A DNA stretch of 64,000 nt from Dysgonomonas sp. Marseille-P4361 (GCF_900343125.1 NZ_OPYL01000002.1:248001-312000); one strand, 5' to 3'. Positions 17,118 through 26,668 are shown, counted from the stretch's first letter. Numbers and translations are program-made. Notes: generated by a model from the sequence alone, not told the origin.

Positions 17118-19436
17118 TTATCCTATAATTTCGAATCTTGCAAACTTAAGTAATAACTGTTTAATTCCAGAGTTTTCAAATTCAACAGTTGCCTTTCTGC
17201 TATCAATATCTCCTGTAACAGCAGTTACTTTTCCAACCCCAAAGCGTTCATGCTTAATTATTGCACCAATCTTAACCTCATTACTATTTGTTCCTGCTGA
17301 AGCTTTTGGTGTAGCATTCTTTGCATTAACAAAGTTAGATCTTCTTTGTATAACAGGCTCTTCTCTTTGCGGAGTATTAACTCGCTGAGTGGCACTACCT
17401 GAATATTTACTTGTGTCTTTTGTTTGTATATCCTGCCTGCTGAATGTTCCTAACAAACCTGAGATAACACCTGCATTAACATTGAGATAAGAAGTGTCTA
17501 TATCTCTTAGAAATCGACTTGGATTACATGCATTAATCTGTCCATTTCTAAAACGGCTTTTTGCATAAGTGATCATACAGAATTGTTTGGCTCTTGTTAT
17601 AGCTACATAAAAAAGACGTCTCTCTTCTTCCAGACCCTTATATTCATCTTTAGCCATTGCAGAAGGGAAGAGGTCCTCTTCTAAACCAACGATAAAGACA
17701 TTCTTAAACTCTAGTCCTTTTGCCGCATGTATAGTCATCATCGTGACTTTCTCTTCACTAGCTTCTTTGTCTGTGTCCTGATCGCTAAGAAGAGATACTT
17801 CAGATAAAAAGTCGATAAGTCCGATTCCTTCTATACCTTCTTCTTGTCTACTCTCACAAAACTCATGAATCCCACCCAATAACTCTTGTAAGTTTTCCTG
17901 GCGGCTCATACCTTCAGGAGTCTGATCTTGATAAGCATCACTAGCTATCCCGCTTTGCTTTACAATTTTGGTGGCTAATTCGTATGCAGAAAGGTTTCTA
18001 AGGTCAAGAATGAAACTTTCTATAAGCTCGCAGAAGTCTCTTAATTTCTTTGCTGTCCCTGCATTAATATTGAGATTATAATCTAGAGGAGATCTTGCAA
18101 CTTCCCACAGACTGACATTATGCAATCGAGCTGCATCAGCTATTTTATTTAATGTCGTGGCACCTAACCCCCTTGTCGGGAAATTTATAACACGTTTGAA
18201 AGCTTCTTCATCATAAGGATTGACAACCATACGGAAATAAGCGATCACATCTTTAATCTCTTTGCGTTGATAAAACGATAGTCCTCCATATATTCTGTAT
18301 GGAATGTTCTTTTTACGCAAGGCCTCTTCAAATATACGCGATTGAGCATTGGTTCTGTAAAGAATAACAAAGTCGCTGTACGACGATTTAGTTTCTCGTC
18401 GGATATCCCATATTTTATTCGAAACTATTACTCCTTCTTCGAAGTCTGAAAATGCGCTTGCTATCTCGATGCGTTCCCCTTCATCGTTTTCGGAATAAAT
18501 TGTTTTCTTTATCTGTCCGCTGTTTTGTTTAATGAGACTATTAGCTGCATTTACTATGTTTTGTGTTGAACGATAATTTTGCTCTAGCTTAAATAGCTTA
18601 GCCTCAGGATAGACCTCTTTGAATTTTAATATATTATCAATATTTGCTCCTCGGAAAGAATATATACTTTGAGCATCGTCTCCTACAACACAAACTTTGT
18701 GATGTGCATCGGCAAGTTGTTTTACTACCAGATATTGAGCAAAATTTGTATCCTGATACTCATCTACTAGAATAAATTGGAAGCGCTCTTGATAAGATTT
18801 TAAAACATCGGGATGATCTCTGAATAAACAGTTTGTATAAAATAAAAGGTCATCGAAATCCATCGTGTTCGAGGCTTTCAATCTATTGTTGTATTCCCTA
18901 TATATATCTTTGATAACCGGAGTTTTAGCACGTTGATCATACTCTACCAACTCTTTGTTCTGTGCATACATTTGCGGCGATATAAGAGCATTCTTCGCGT
19001 TTGAGATAACTGATTGCACTTTTGCAGGTTTGTACACCTTATCGTCGAGTTGATATTGTTTGATAATTGTTTTAATAAGGTTACGAGAATCTGCTGAATC
19101 AAAAATTGTAAAATTGGAAGTGAAACCAATTCTTTCAGCTTCGGTTCTTAATATCCTCGAGAAAATAGAGTGGAAAGTTCCCATCCACAGATAGCGAGCA
19201 TATTGCCATCCTATGATTTGGGCAATACGTTCTTTCATTTCTCGAGCAGCCTTATTGGTAAACGTTAGCGCCAAAATGCTCTGAGGATGATAGCCTTGCT
19301 GCATCAGATAGGCTATCTTGTATGTTAGTACACGTGTCTTACCCGAGCCGGCTCCTGCAATGATTAAAGATGGACCATCATTGTATTCTACGGCTGCACG
19401 TTGTTGGTTATTAAGTAGATTTAGTAATTCGTTCAT
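17118..19436 (-). CDS. UvrD/PcrA-type ATP-dependent DNA helicase
   Basis: 772 residues from ATG 19436 (MNELLNLLNNQQRAAVEYNDGP). The frame opens further to 19526, but a -7 element at 19456-19463 lies in that extension and the family starts at LNxxQ. Superfamily 1A motifs run in order: Q motif NNQQRAAV, Walker A GAGSGKTRVL, motif II VDEYQDTN, motif III VGDDAQSIYSFRGA, motif IV QNYRST, motif V TIHAAKGLEFKNVF and motif VI LFYVAITRAK. The C-terminal GAIIKHERFGVGKVTAV is the PcrA/UvrD Tudor-like domain. It is a 3'-5' helicase in nucleotide-excision and replication-linked repair. Confidence 0.93.
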   Translation of the reverse strand: MNELLNLLNNQQRAAVEYNDGPSLIIAGAGSGKTRVLTYKIAYLMQQGYHPQSILALTFTNKAAREMKERIAQIIGWQYARYLWMGTFHSIFSRILRTEAERIGFTSNFTIFDSADSRNLIKTIIKQYQLDDKVYKPAKVQSVISNAKNALISPQMYAQNKELVEYDQRAKTPVIKDIYREYNNRLKASNTMDFDDLLFYTNCLFRDHPDVLKSYQERFQFILVDEYQDTNFAQYLVVKQLADAHHKVCVVGDDAQSIYSFRGANIDNILKFKEVYPEAKLFKLEQNYRSTQNIVNAANSLIKQNSGQIKKTIYSENDEGERIEIASAFSDFEEGVIVSNKIWDIRRETKSSYSDFVILYRTNAQSRIFEEALRKKNIPYRIYGGLSFYQRKEIKDVIAYFRMVVNPYDEEAFKRVINFPTRGLGATTLNKIADAARLHNVSLWEVARSPLDYNLNINAGTAKKLRDFCELIESFILDLRNLSAYELATKIVKQSGIASDAYQDQTPEGMSRQENLQELLGGIHEFCESRQEEGIEGIGLIDFLSEVSLLSDQDTDKEASEEKVTMMTIHAAKGLEFKNVFIVGLEEDLFPSAMAKDEYKGLEEERRLFYVAITRAKQFCMITYAKSRFRNGQINACNPSRFLRDIDTSYLNVNAGVISGLLGTFSRQDIQTKDTSKYSGSATQRVNTPQREEPVIQRRSNFVNAKNATPKASAGTNSNEVKIGAIIKHERFGVGKVTAVTGDIDSRKATVEFENSGIKQLLLKFARFEIIG

Positions 19437-19455
19437 AAAAGTAAAAATCGGAAAA

Positions 19456-19463
19456 CAAAGATA
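19456..19463 (-). promoter_or_regulatory. -7 promoter element for the uvrD-like gene (TATCTTTG)
   Basis: Minus-strand TATCTTTG ends about 20 bp before ATG 19436 and argues against the upstream start at 19526. Confidence 0.5.
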
Positions 19464-19610
19464 GCTTTTAGTAGCGAGTAATTTAAATTTATGAGTAATG
19501 GATTTAGTTTTATTATATCTATTCACTATCGATAATTCTTTTGCTTAAATGCTCCTTAAAATAAAAATAAAGACTAATTTTATTGTATCTATTTATTAAT
19601 TAAATCTATC

Positions 19611-20564
19611 ATGAAATATAATCTTTGCGGTAATAGTGGACTTCGTCTTCCCGAAATTTCACTAGGCTTATGGCATAATTTTGGAGATGTAGACGATTTT
19701 AATGTTGCTACTTCTATGATTCAATATGCTTTTGATAATGGTGTAACTCATTTTGATCTGGCCAACAACTATGGGCCGCCTCCGGGTAGTGCTGAAATTA
19801 ACTTTGGAAAAATATTAGCTAAAGAGTTGAAAGGACATCGAGATGAATTGATAATTTCATCCAAGGCCGGACATTTGATGTGGGATGGACCATATGGAGA
19901 TGGAGGGTCTCGTAAATATATAATGGCCAGTATCGATCAAAGTCTGAAAAGAACAGGCTTGGAGTATTTTGATATTTTCTATTCTCATCGTTATGATCCG
20001 GAAACGCCTGTAGAAGAAACTATGCAGGCTTTGATTGATATTGTTCGCCAAGGTAAGGCATTGTATGTAGGAATATCAAAATATCCAATTGATAAATTAA
20101 CCGAGGCATATGAAATCTTGAAGAGTCAGCATGTACCTTGTCTTATTTATCAAGATAAATATAGCATGCTGGAACGAACTCCAGAGAAAGAACATATGTC
20201 TCTGAATGAAAAATATGGTGTAGGATTTATTTCTTTCTCTCCACTGGCTCAGGGATTATTGACGACTAAATATCTGAATGGTATTCCTGAAAATTCTCGA
20301 GCTCATAAAGCGCATGGATTTTTACAAGAAAGTGAAGTGACGACAGAAGTAATTAAAAAAGTTTCAGCATTAAATGACCTGGCAGCACAACGTGGGCAAA
20401 CACTCGCTGAAATGGCTCTAGCTTGGCAATTTCAAAACAAGCATGTTACATCAGTTATTGTCGGAACGAGTTCTCTCAATCAATTGAAAGATAATTTAAA
20501 AGCTACGGATAATACTCATTTTGCTTCAGATGAATTAGCTCTGATTGAAAATATATTGAAATAA
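19611..20564 (+). CDS. YghZ-like aldo/keto reductase
   Basis: 317 residues, complete TIM-barrel aldo/keto reductase. The catalytic tetrad is visible: Asp and Tyr in HFDLANNYGPPPGSAE, Lys in IISSKAG and His in FYSHRYDP. The GPPPGSAE and WDGPYGDGGSRKYI segments are characteristic of the AKR14 (YghZ, L-glyceraldehyde-3-phosphate reductase) subgroup. VIVGTSSLNQLKDN near the C-terminus binds the NADP(H) phosphate. The likely role is NADPH-dependent reduction of small aldehydes such as methylglyoxal. Single gene with a clear terminator. Confidence 0.9.
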   Translation: MKYNLCGNSGLRLPEISLGLWHNFGDVDDFNVATSMIQYAFDNGVTHFDLANNYGPPPGSAEINFGKILAKELKGHRDELIISSKAGHLMWDGPYGDGGSRKYIMASIDQSLKRTGLEYFDIFYSHRYDPETPVEETMQALIDIVRQGKALYVGISKYPIDKLTEAYEILKSQHVPCLIYQDKYSMLERTPEKEHMSLNEKYGVGFISFSPLAQGLLTTKYLNGIPENSRAHKAHGFLQESEVTTEVIKKVSALNDLAAQRGQTLAEMALAWQFQNKHVTSVIVGTSSLNQLKDNLKATDNTHFASDELALIENILK

Positions 20565-20569
20565 TAAAT

Positions 20570-20604
20570 AAGGCTTCGGTGTTGATCCGAAGCCTTTTGT
20601 TTTT
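20570..20604 (+). terminator. Rho-independent terminator
   Basis: Ten-bp stem AAGGCTTCGG/CCGAAGCCTT, 7-nt loop, then TTGTTTTT, just after the aldo/keto reductase stop. Confidence 0.85.
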
Positions 20605-20610
20605 GCTGTG

Positions 20611-21201
20611 TCAAACAGTTAAGATGATATTATTTTCTTCAGCCATACGACGTATATTGAGTATGGCGTAGCGCATACGTCCCAAAGCAGTATTGATACT
20701 GACACCTGTTTGATCAGCTATCTCTTTAAAACTTAAATTTTGGTAATAACGCATCTCTAGGACTTCTTTTTGCGAATCGGGCAGATAAGATATTAGTTTG
20801 CGGATGTCAGAGGTAATCTGCATCTTTATTATATCATCTTCTATCGTTCCATCACATAAAGAAGGATTGTTGAGTAAATCAATTGTCGTTTCATCATTCG
20901 ATACCGTATTTTCGCTTTTAGCCTGACGAAAATGATCGATAATGAGATTGTGTGCTATACGTGCTACCCATGCATGAAATTTCCCGTTTTCGGTATAGCG
21001 TCCCTGTTTAATTGTTACAATGGTCTTGATAAAAGTTTCCTGAAATATGTCTTCAGCCAACTCTCTATCCCGTACAGTGAAGTAAATGTAGTTGAACAAG
21101 CTTTGTTTGTGTCTTGTTAATAAGATGTCAAAAGCAAGGTTGTTGCCATTAGAATAATCTTTGACCAACTGCTCGTCGGTCATGGATGTTAATGCTTCCA
21201 T
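20611..21201 (-). CDS. ECF-type RNA polymerase sigma factor
   Basis: 196 residues with sigma region 2 (AFDILLTRHKQSLFNYIYFTVRDRELAEDIFQETFIKTI, then FHAWVARIAHNLIIDHFR) and region 4 (LPDSQKEVLEMRYYQNLSFKEIADQTGVSINTALGRMRYAI), the layout of extracytoplasmic-function sigma factors. No anti-sigma gene or SusC/D pair lies next to it, unlike the common Bacteroidota iron- or glycan-linked ECF systems. The ATG at 21183 (MTDEQLVKDY) is an equally plausible start. Regulon unknown. Confidence 0.9.
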   Translation of the reverse strand: MEALTSMTDEQLVKDYSNGNNLAFDILLTRHKQSLFNYIYFTVRDRELAEDIFQETFIKTIVTIKQGRYTENGKFHAWVARIAHNLIIDHFRQAKSENTVSNDETTIDLLNNPSLCDGTIEDDIIKMQITSDIRKLISYLPDSQKEVLEMRYYQNLSFKEIADQTGVSINTALGRMRYAILNIRRMAEENNIILTV

Positions 21202-21338
21202 TATCTCTTATATGTTTAAAGGTTCAAAGAGTAATGTCTATTCTATAGGCTTTAATGTTTTGTGGTTATTATTTTATACTTATGCAAATAAAGGATAAAT
21301 TTATGTAATAGACAATGTTAGAAAGGTTATTTAACAAT

Positions 21339-21372
21339 AAAAGAGTTCTATCAGAGAAGATAGAACTCTTTT
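21339..21372 (-). terminator. Terminator of the aquaporin gene
   Basis: Perfect 14-bp stem AAAAGAGTTCTATC/GATAGAACTCTTTT with a 6-nt loop, located 22 bp past the aquaporin stop on the minus strand and ending in a U run. Confidence 0.85.
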
Positions 21373-21393
21373 ATTTTGTACGAATTATGTGAA

Positions 21394-22095
21394 TTATTCT
21401 TTATCTGTATCTACCACATTCCATACTAAAGAAGCTAGAATTGCTCCTACAAACGGACCTACTATAAAGATCCAAAGTTGAGAAAGAGCCTCACCTCCTT
21501 GGAAGATTGCAGGACCTATACTACGTGCAGGGTTTACAGATGTTCCTGTAAGAGGAATACATACAATGTGCACAAGTACTAGTGTAAGACCGATTGCCAA
21601 TCCTGCAAAGTTTCCTGCTCCACCTTTAGATGTAGTACCAAGGACAACTAATACAAAAACAAATGTAAATACAATCTCAGCAATTAAGCCTCCTGCAAGG
21701 CTAACTCCGGGTTGAAGTCCATTTGCTCCTGTCGTAGTAGCAAAAGCTCCTCCCTGAGCTATATAAGAAGCTGATCCAGCATCGATAGAAGAAACAATTC
21801 CAAATAGAATTGCTGATCCTATGATTGCACCTATAACTTGAAATAGGATGTACATACCGGCATCCTTTCCTGACATTCTCTTAGAAAGAAGAACTCCTAG
21901 TGTGATAGCCGGATTGATATGACAACCTGAAATTTTACCTACTGTATATGCCATAGCAACAACGGATAGTCCGAATCCGAATGCAACAGTGAGGACTTGA
22001 GCCGTAGAACCGACTCCGAAATTGAAGATAGCGCTACCGCACCCCATAAGAACCAGAACCATTGTTCCGATCATTTCTGCTAAATACTTTTTCAT
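21394..22095 (-). CDS. aqpZ: Aquaporin Z-type MIP channel
   Basis: 233 residues with six membrane helices. Both half-helix NPA boxes are intact: SGCHINPAIT (Asn61) and GTSVNPARSIGPA (about residue 187). The selectivity-filter arginine follows the second NPA (NPAR), and the His in GCHINPA together with small residues favours an orthodox water channel over a glycerol facilitator (inference). The protein tetramerises in the inner membrane. A -7 element at 22194-22201 predicts a leader of about 90 nt that contains a short palindrome at 22146-22162. Confidence 0.92.
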   Translation of the reverse strand: MKKYLAEMIGTMVLVLMGCGSAIFNFGVGSTAQVLTVAFGFGLSVVAMAYTVGKISGCHINPAITLGVLLSKRMSGKDAGMYILFQVIGAIIGSAILFGIVSSIDAGSASYIAQGGAFATTTGANGLQPGVSLAGGLIAEIVFTFVFVLVVLGTTSKGGAGNFAGLAIGLTLVLVHIVCIPLTGTSVNPARSIGPAIFQGGEALSQLWIFIVGPFVGAILASLVWNVVDTDKE

Positions 22096-22145
22096 TTAAT
22101 TTGTTTTTATTTGATGAAATTTTGAAAAGTTTTATAATCTAAAAA

Positions 22146-22162
22146 GTAAACGATTTGTTTAC
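22146..22162. repeat. Inverted repeat GTAAAC-N5-GTTTAC in the aqpZ leader
   Basis: Six-bp perfect inverted repeat with a 5-nt centre, between the predicted promoter and the aqpZ start. It could be an operator or a leader hairpin; short and AT-rich, so chance is possible. Confidence 0.35.
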
Positions 22163-22193
22163 CCATATTGTTTTGTAAAAGTTTTGTTAAAGG

Positions 22194-22201
22194 CAAATAT
22201 A
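22194..22201 (-). promoter_or_regulatory. -7 promoter element for aqpZ (TATATTTG)
   Basis: Minus-strand TATATTTG lies about 99 bp before the aqpZ ATG, in the 268-bp divergent region shared with the ABM-domain gene. Confidence 0.45.
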
Positions 22202-22340
22202 TCAATTTTTCTTTCTCAAATATAAATTAAAAAGAAAAATAGTCTCAAATTTTTATAAGACAAGCTTTATTATGTATGTTTATGCTTTCTTTATTCTCAA
22301 AATTTAGACGTTTACTTAAGTCGTCTTAGAATAAAATAAG

Positions 22341-22348
22341 TAATTTTG
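22341..22348 (+). promoter_or_regulatory. -7 promoter element (TAATTTTG) with an upstream palindrome
   Basis: TAATTTTG ends 15 nt before ATG 22364. Just upstream, AGACG/CGTCT (22306-22326) encloses the perfect palindrome ACTTAAGT (22314-22321), which sits about where a -33 contact or operator would be. Confidence 0.45.
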
Positions 22349-22363
22349 TAACCTTTAAATAAG

Positions 22364-22663
22364 ATGAGTATTATGATGGAATTGAAAATTGTAGCAGCTG
22401 TAGTAGTAAAAGCTGAATATCAGGAAGAATTAGAAAAAGTTTTTCACAATGTGGTTGATGGAACACATACCGAAGAAGGTAATATTTCTTATGAATTGCA
22501 TCAAGATATAAAGAACCCTTTGAAATATACTTTCATAGAGGTTTGGAAATCTCAAGCAGCTATTGATTCGCACAATGAAAGTGCTCATTTTAAAGCATTC
22601 GTTTCAGCTATTGAAGGTAAAATAGATAGCCTGACTGTGGATGTAATGAAAAAGATTTACTGA
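22364..22663 (+). CDS. Antibiotic biosynthesis monooxygenase-domain protein (quinol monooxygenase-like)
   Basis: 99 residues of ferredoxin-like ABM fold (PF03992). LKIVAAVVVKAEYQEELEKVFHNVVDGTHTEEGNISYELHQDIKNPLKYTFIEVWKSQAAIDSHNESAHFKAFV follows YgiN-type quinol monooxygenases closely, including the EEGNISYELHQD strand and the HxxxxHFKAF helix. The probable role is oxidation or detoxification of quinols in the cytoplasm, but substrates vary widely. Internal ATGs at 22373 and 22376 could be starts instead. Separated from aspS by 93 bp. Confidence 0.88.
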   Translation: MSIMMELKIVAAVVVKAEYQEELEKVFHNVVDGTHTEEGNISYELHQDIKNPLKYTFIEVWKSQAAIDSHNESAHFKAFVSAIEGKIDSLTVDVMKKIY

Positions 22664-22756
22664 AAAATTATTATATACTAACTTACTCTGCCTTGTAGCC
22701 ATATTTGGAATACGGAAAGGTGGAGTGTGTAGATACCGAATATTAAAAAGAAAAAG

Positions 22757-24514
22757 ATGTATAGAAGTCATACGTGCGGAGAACTGACTCTTGCGAATGT
22801 AAATGAAGTGGTAACCCTTTCGGGTTGGGTGCAAAAAGTGCGTAAGTTAGGTGGAGGAATGACATTTGTAGATTTAAGAGATCGCTATGGAATTACTCAA
22901 CTTGCGTTCAGCAAAGATATTAATGCTGACTTATACGAACAATCGAATAAACTTGGACGCGAGTATGTATTGCAAGTTACAGGTAAAGTTCAGGAACGTT
23001 CGAGTAAAAACATGAATATCTCAACTGGAGAAATTGAAATTATAGTTGATAAACTTGTAATTTTGAATTCATCGGATGTGCCACCATTTACAATTGAAGA
23101 TGAGACAGATGGAGGAGACGATCTGAGAATGAAGTATCGCTATCTGGACTTACGTCGTACTCCTGTGCGTAGAAACTTGGAATTGCGTCATAAAATAGCA
23201 TTCGAGACTCGTCGCTATTTGGATGATCGCCAGTTTTTAGAAGTTGAAACTCCTGTTTTAGTAGCATCAACTCCGGAAGGAGCTCGTGACTTTGTGGTGC
23301 CATCTCGTATGAATCCGGGTGAGTTTTATGCTTTACCTCAATCTCCGCAGCTATTCAAACAATTATTGATGGTGTCAGGCTTTGATCGTTATTTTCAAAT
23401 CGTAAAATGTTTTAGAGATGAAGACTTACGTGCCGACCGTCAACCTGAGTTTACTCAAATAGACTGTGAGATGTCTTTCGTTAATCAGGAAGATGTTTTG
23501 GATATGTTCGAAGGATTGACAAAACATCTTTTTAAGGTCGTAAAAGGGATAGATATTCCCGATTTTCCGAGAATGACTTATGCACATGCCATGAAGTATT
23601 ATGGTTCGGATAAACCGGATACTCGTTTCGGAATGGAGTTTGTTGAAATAAAAGACTTGACAACAGGGAAAGACTTCGTTGTATTCGATTCAGCTGAATA
23701 TGTTGGAGCTATTTGTGCTAAAGGTGCAGCTAGTTATACTCGCAAACAACTGGATGCTCTGACTAACTTTGTAAAGAGACCGCAGATTGGAGCTAAAGGT
23801 TTAGTATATGTTCGTTACGAAGAAGATGGAACATTGAAATCTTCTGTAGATAAATTTTATGATCAAGAAGATTTGAAGAAATGGGCTGATCGTTGCCAAG
23901 CTGAACCAGGTGACCTTATTCTAGTCCTTTGTGGTGAAACAGAAAAGACTCAAATCCAATTGTGTGAATTGCGTCTGGAAGTAGGAGGTCAATTAGGATT
24001 AAGAGATAAAAATGTATTTAGCTGCTTATGGATTGTCGATTTTCCTCTTTTGGAGAAAGATGAGGAGCTTGGAAGATACTTTGCTAAGCACCATCCATTT
24101 ACAAGCCCTAAAGAGGAGGATATTTCTTTACTTGATACAGATCCGGGAGCTGTGAGAGCGAATGCTTATGATATGGTTATCAATGGTGTGGAAGTAGGAG
24201 GAGGATCTCTTCGTATTTACAACAGTCAGTTGCAAAACAAGATGTTTAAGACACTTGGGTTTACAGAAGAACGAGCACAAGAGCAATTTGGTTTCTTGAT
24301 GAATGCATTTAAATATGGAGCGCCTCCACATGCAGGTTTGGCATTTGGATTAGATCGTTTAGTATCTCTATTTGCAGGGTTGGATAGTATTCGCGACTGT
24401 ATTGCATTCCCTAAAAACAACTCAGGACGTGATGTAATGGTAGATGCACCATCTGTTATTGATAAAGAGCAACTAGATGAGCTACACCTTATAGTTGATA
24501 TAAAAGAAGATTAA
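22757..24514 (+). CDS. aspS: Aspartyl-tRNA synthetase
   Basis: 585 residues, the normal length for the bacterial-type enzyme. The N-terminal OB-fold anticodon domain ([32 protein letters not shown]) is followed by the class II core with motif 1, motif 2 ([23 protein letters not shown]), an inserted GAD domain (about residues 290-410), and motif 3 ([15 protein letters not shown]). It attaches aspartate to tRNA-Asp; whether it also charges tRNA-Asn depends on gatCAB, not visible here. A hairpin terminator follows. Confidence 0.96.
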   Translation: MYRSHTCGELTLANVNEVVTLSGWVQKVRKLGGGMTFVDLRDRYGITQLAFSKDINADLYEQSNKLGREYVLQVTGKVQERSSKNMNISTGEIEIIVDKLVILNSSDVPPFTIEDETDGGDDLRMKYRYLDLRRTPVRRNLELRHKIAFETRRYLDDRQFLEVETPVLVASTPEGARDFVVPSRMNPGEFYALPQSPQLFKQLLMVSGFDRYFQIVKCFRDEDLRADRQPEFTQIDCEMSFVNQEDVLDMFEGLTKHLFKVVKGIDIPDFPRMTYAHAMKYYGSDKPDTRFGMEFVEIKDLTTGKDFVVFDSAEYVGAICAKGAASYTRKQLDALTNFVKRPQIGAKGLVYVRYEEDGTLKSSVDKFYDQEDLKKWADRCQAEPGDLILVLCGETEKTQIQLCELRLEVGGQLGLRDKNVFSCLWIVDFPLLEKDEELGRYFAKHHPFTSPKEEDISLLDTDPGAVRANAYDMVINGVEVGGGSLRIYNSQLQNKMFKTLGFTEERAQEQFGFLMNAFKYGAPPHAGLAFGLDRLVSLFAGLDSIRDCIAFPKNNSGRDVMVDAPSVIDKEQLDELHLIVDIKED

Positions 24515-24537
24515 TAATTAAAAGGTTCTATAAATAT

Positions 24538-24577
24538 AGCAGCGACTAATTTTTCTAAGAGTTAGTTGCTGCTTTTT
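24538..24577. terminator. Terminator after aspS, shared with the convergent GNAT gene
   Basis: Twelve-bp stem AGCAGCGACTAA/TTAGTTGCTGCT with one G-U pair and a 12-nt loop, then TTTT. The GNAT gene ends 10 bp beyond. Confidence 0.8.
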
Positions 24578-24586
24578 ATAATAAGA

Positions 24587-25039
24587 TTATATAAAAAATC
24601 TCATCTTAAAGGCATCTTTTCCCTTGCCGTAATATCCATGGATAATATCTATGACAATGAAATCATTCTTATTGTAAAGTTTTATTGCTTCAGTATTATC
24701 AGTTCTTACTTCAAGATATATAGACATTAGTTCTTTTGTTTTCATAAACTCTTTGCTTATATCAATAAGCCTTTGGCCTATCCGTTGTCCTCTGGCTTTA
24801 GGATGGACAGCTATAGAATATATTCTAAGGTTTTTAGAATTGGATCGTTGTAATAAAGAGATATAGCCCACAATAGAATTATCGAATTCAGCTACAAAGA
24901 AAATACCTTTAGCTCTAGAAATAAGATAGATAAATTGTTCTCTGGAAAACTTCTCTTTTTCAAAAGACAGAGTTTCAATTTTGAGAATTTGATTCAGATC
25001 AGCTAGAGTTGCTTGCCTTGTATTGATAAATTTATCCAT
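24587..25039 (-). CDS. RimI-like GNAT acetyltransferase, partner of the ATP-grasp gene
   Basis: 150 residues. LRIYSIAVHPKARGQRIGQRLIDISKEFM contains the acetyl-CoA loop (ARGQRIG), and IYLEVRTDNTEAIKLYNKNDFIV is the RimI-type C-terminal signature. ADLNQILKIETLSFEKEKFSREQFIYLISRA resembles the N-terminus of ribosomal-protein N-acetyltransferases. It starts 5 bp after the stop of the RimK-like gene, so the two form an operon. GNAT proteins paired with RLAN-domain ATP-grasp ligases have been proposed to act in peptide-like ligation pathways; that role is inference here. Confidence 0.85.
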   Translation of the reverse strand: MDKFINTRQATLADLNQILKIETLSFEKEKFSREQFIYLISRAKGIFFVAEFDNSIVGYISLLQRSNSKNLRIYSIAVHPKARGQRIGQRLIDISKEFMKTKELMSIYLEVRTDNTEAIKLYNKNDFIVIDIIHGYYGKGKDAFKMRFFI

Positions 25040-25044
25040 GCTGC

Positions 25045-26505
25045 TTATTGATATGATTTATCAATCAATTGGCTGAAATGATTGATGATACGGTAGTAAA
25101 GCTCATCCCCTAGAATAGCATCTTCTAATCCATGATCAATACTAGGATTATCATTAACTTCAATTACAACCACTTTGTTGTTTACTACTTTAAGATCTAC
25201 ACCATACAAACCTTTTCCTATTAACGATGTAGCTTTAATTGCTGTTTTAAGCACTTGAGGTGGAACTTTGTAAATAGGGATCGTATCGACTAAGCCCTCT
25301 TCGCTTTTACCATTATTGTCATGGAAATAGATTTGCCAGTGTCCTTTGGCCATATAGTATTTGCAGGCAAACAAAGGTTCTCCGTTAAGTACTCCTATGC
25401 GCCAATCAAATTCGGTAGGTATAAATTCTTGTGCTAACAAAATAGCAGATCTTTCGAAAAGGATGGAAAATGCTGCTTTTAAATCTTCTTCATTCGATAT
25501 TTTTTTTATTCCATGAGAGAATGATCCATCCGGGATTTTAAGAATAAAGGGAATTCCTAATTTACTACTTATCTCTTCAAACGAATTGTTATTAGACCTA
25601 AATATCAGCATAGCAAGAGGTGTCGGAATTTTCTCTTTTTTGAGTAATTCGTTTAAATAGACTTTGTTTGTACAACGAATGATAGATTGAGGATCATCAA
25701 TGACAACCATCTCATTTTGAGTAGCCTTTTGAGAAAGATGGAAAGTGTAATGATTTAAAGAGGTCGTTGTTCGTATAAAAAGAGCGTCGAATTCCATTAG
25801 TCGAATTCGATCATCCTCGGTAATAAGTTCTGCATATACGTTCATCTTACGAGCTATTTCCAAAATCTTTTGTAATGCTTTTTTATTGCTGGGAGGAAAT
25901 TTCTCTTCAGGGTCGTAGAGTATAGCTAAACTGAAACGATAGTTTTTTTGTGAACGCAAACGCCAAACTTTTCTATTGAAATTATCAAGAGCGTCTGCAA
26001 AATAATCTTGTTCTTCTTCAGTTAATTGATTAATAGGGAGCGCTTGTATGTTTTCAATCTGATTCTTATGTCGGTTGTTGAGGCAGACACGTAGCAAAGG
26101 TGCTGGGTAGTTGTCGAAGATATATTGTGCAATCTTCTCTAAACCCTTTTCTTTACATTTACCAAAGTAGATTGTTAGATACCAGTTTTCAGAGATGGCA
26201 TTTTTTTGTATCCATTGAAAACAAAGTTTATGTAAGTTCATATCCAAGCGAATACCTGTTCCTGTCTCCAACTTGTTTATAATCTCCACTCCGGGGATTA
26301 CTCGATGACCTCTTGCTTGTGCAAGTAAAGAACAATAATAACCTTCCGAATTGTAACTGTAGTCATTACTTAGGTTAATAACTAAGTTAGGTTCGCTGGC
26401 TAAATATTTATCTTTTAGATAATCTGATACTGTATGTGTGCTGCTAGTCTCATAGTACGGTTTCCAGTCACCTAGAGAGTCTAATAATATAATTGTATTC
26501 GCCAT
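25045..26505 (-). CDS. RimK-like ATP-grasp ligase with N-terminal RLAN-type domain
   Basis: 486 residues. The N-terminal half (MANTIILLDSLGDWKPYY, VINLSNDYSYNSEGYYCSLLAQARGHRVIPGVE) matches the RimK-like ATP-grasp N-terminal (RLAN) domain. The C-terminal half is a RimK-type ATP-grasp: TNKVYLNELLKKEKIPTP, GIPFILKIPDGSFSHGIKKI, LLAQEFIPTEFDWRIGVLNGEPLFAC and GVDLKVVNNKVVVIEVNDNPSIDHG, the last holding the Mg-binding Glu and Asn. Family enzymes join an amino acid or peptide to a carboxylate via acyl phosphate. Acceptor unknown. A TACATTTG element at 26527-26534 predicts a leader of under 20 nt. Confidence 0.88.
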   Translation of the reverse strand: MANTIILLDSLGDWKPYYETSSTHTVSDYLKDKYLASEPNLVINLSNDYSYNSEGYYCSLLAQARGHRVIPGVEIINKLETGTGIRLDMNLHKLCFQWIQKNAISENWYLTIYFGKCKEKGLEKIAQYIFDNYPAPLLRVCLNNRHKNQIENIQALPINQLTEEEQDYFADALDNFNRKVWRLRSQKNYRFSLAILYDPEEKFPPSNKKALQKILEIARKMNVYAELITEDDRIRLMEFDALFIRTTTSLNHYTFHLSQKATQNEMVVIDDPQSIIRCTNKVYLNELLKKEKIPTPLAMLIFRSNNNSFEEISSKLGIPFILKIPDGSFSHGIKKISNEEDLKAAFSILFERSAILLAQEFIPTEFDWRIGVLNGEPLFACKYYMAKGHWQIYFHDNNGKSEEGLVDTIPIYKVPPQVLKTAIKATSLIGKGLYGVDLKVVNNKVVVIEVNDNPSIDHGLEDAILGDELYYRIINHFSQLIDKSYQ

Positions 26506-26526
26506 GTTTTATTTTATAAAATGCAG

Positions 26527-26534
26527 CAAATGTA
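26527..26534 (-). promoter_or_regulatory. -7 promoter element for the ATP-grasp/GNAT pair (TACATTTG)
   Basis: Minus-strand TACATTTG fits TAnnTTTG, 21 bp before the ATP-grasp ATG. Confidence 0.45.
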
Positions 26535-26638
26535 ATTATTTATTTAAGCTTTAATCTCAGAAAAAGAATATTTTTTATCAGAAAATATATTTTAGTTTTA
26601 TAAATTTAAAATTAGATTATAGTCTTGATATATAAATG

Positions 26639-26668
26639 AATAGGCTGTTCTAAAAAGAACAGCCTATT
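26639..26668 (-). terminator. Terminator of carB
   Basis: Perfect 13-bp stem AATAGGCTGTTCT/AGAACAGCCTATT with an AAAA loop, 21 bp past the carB stop on the minus strand. The U-tail is weak, but the stem is strong. Confidence 0.75.

Noticed and set aside
20611-21201. ECF sigma factor as part of a SusCD-type signalling locus
   Set aside because: No anti-sigma, SusC or SusD gene lies within several kb; it appears to stand alone.
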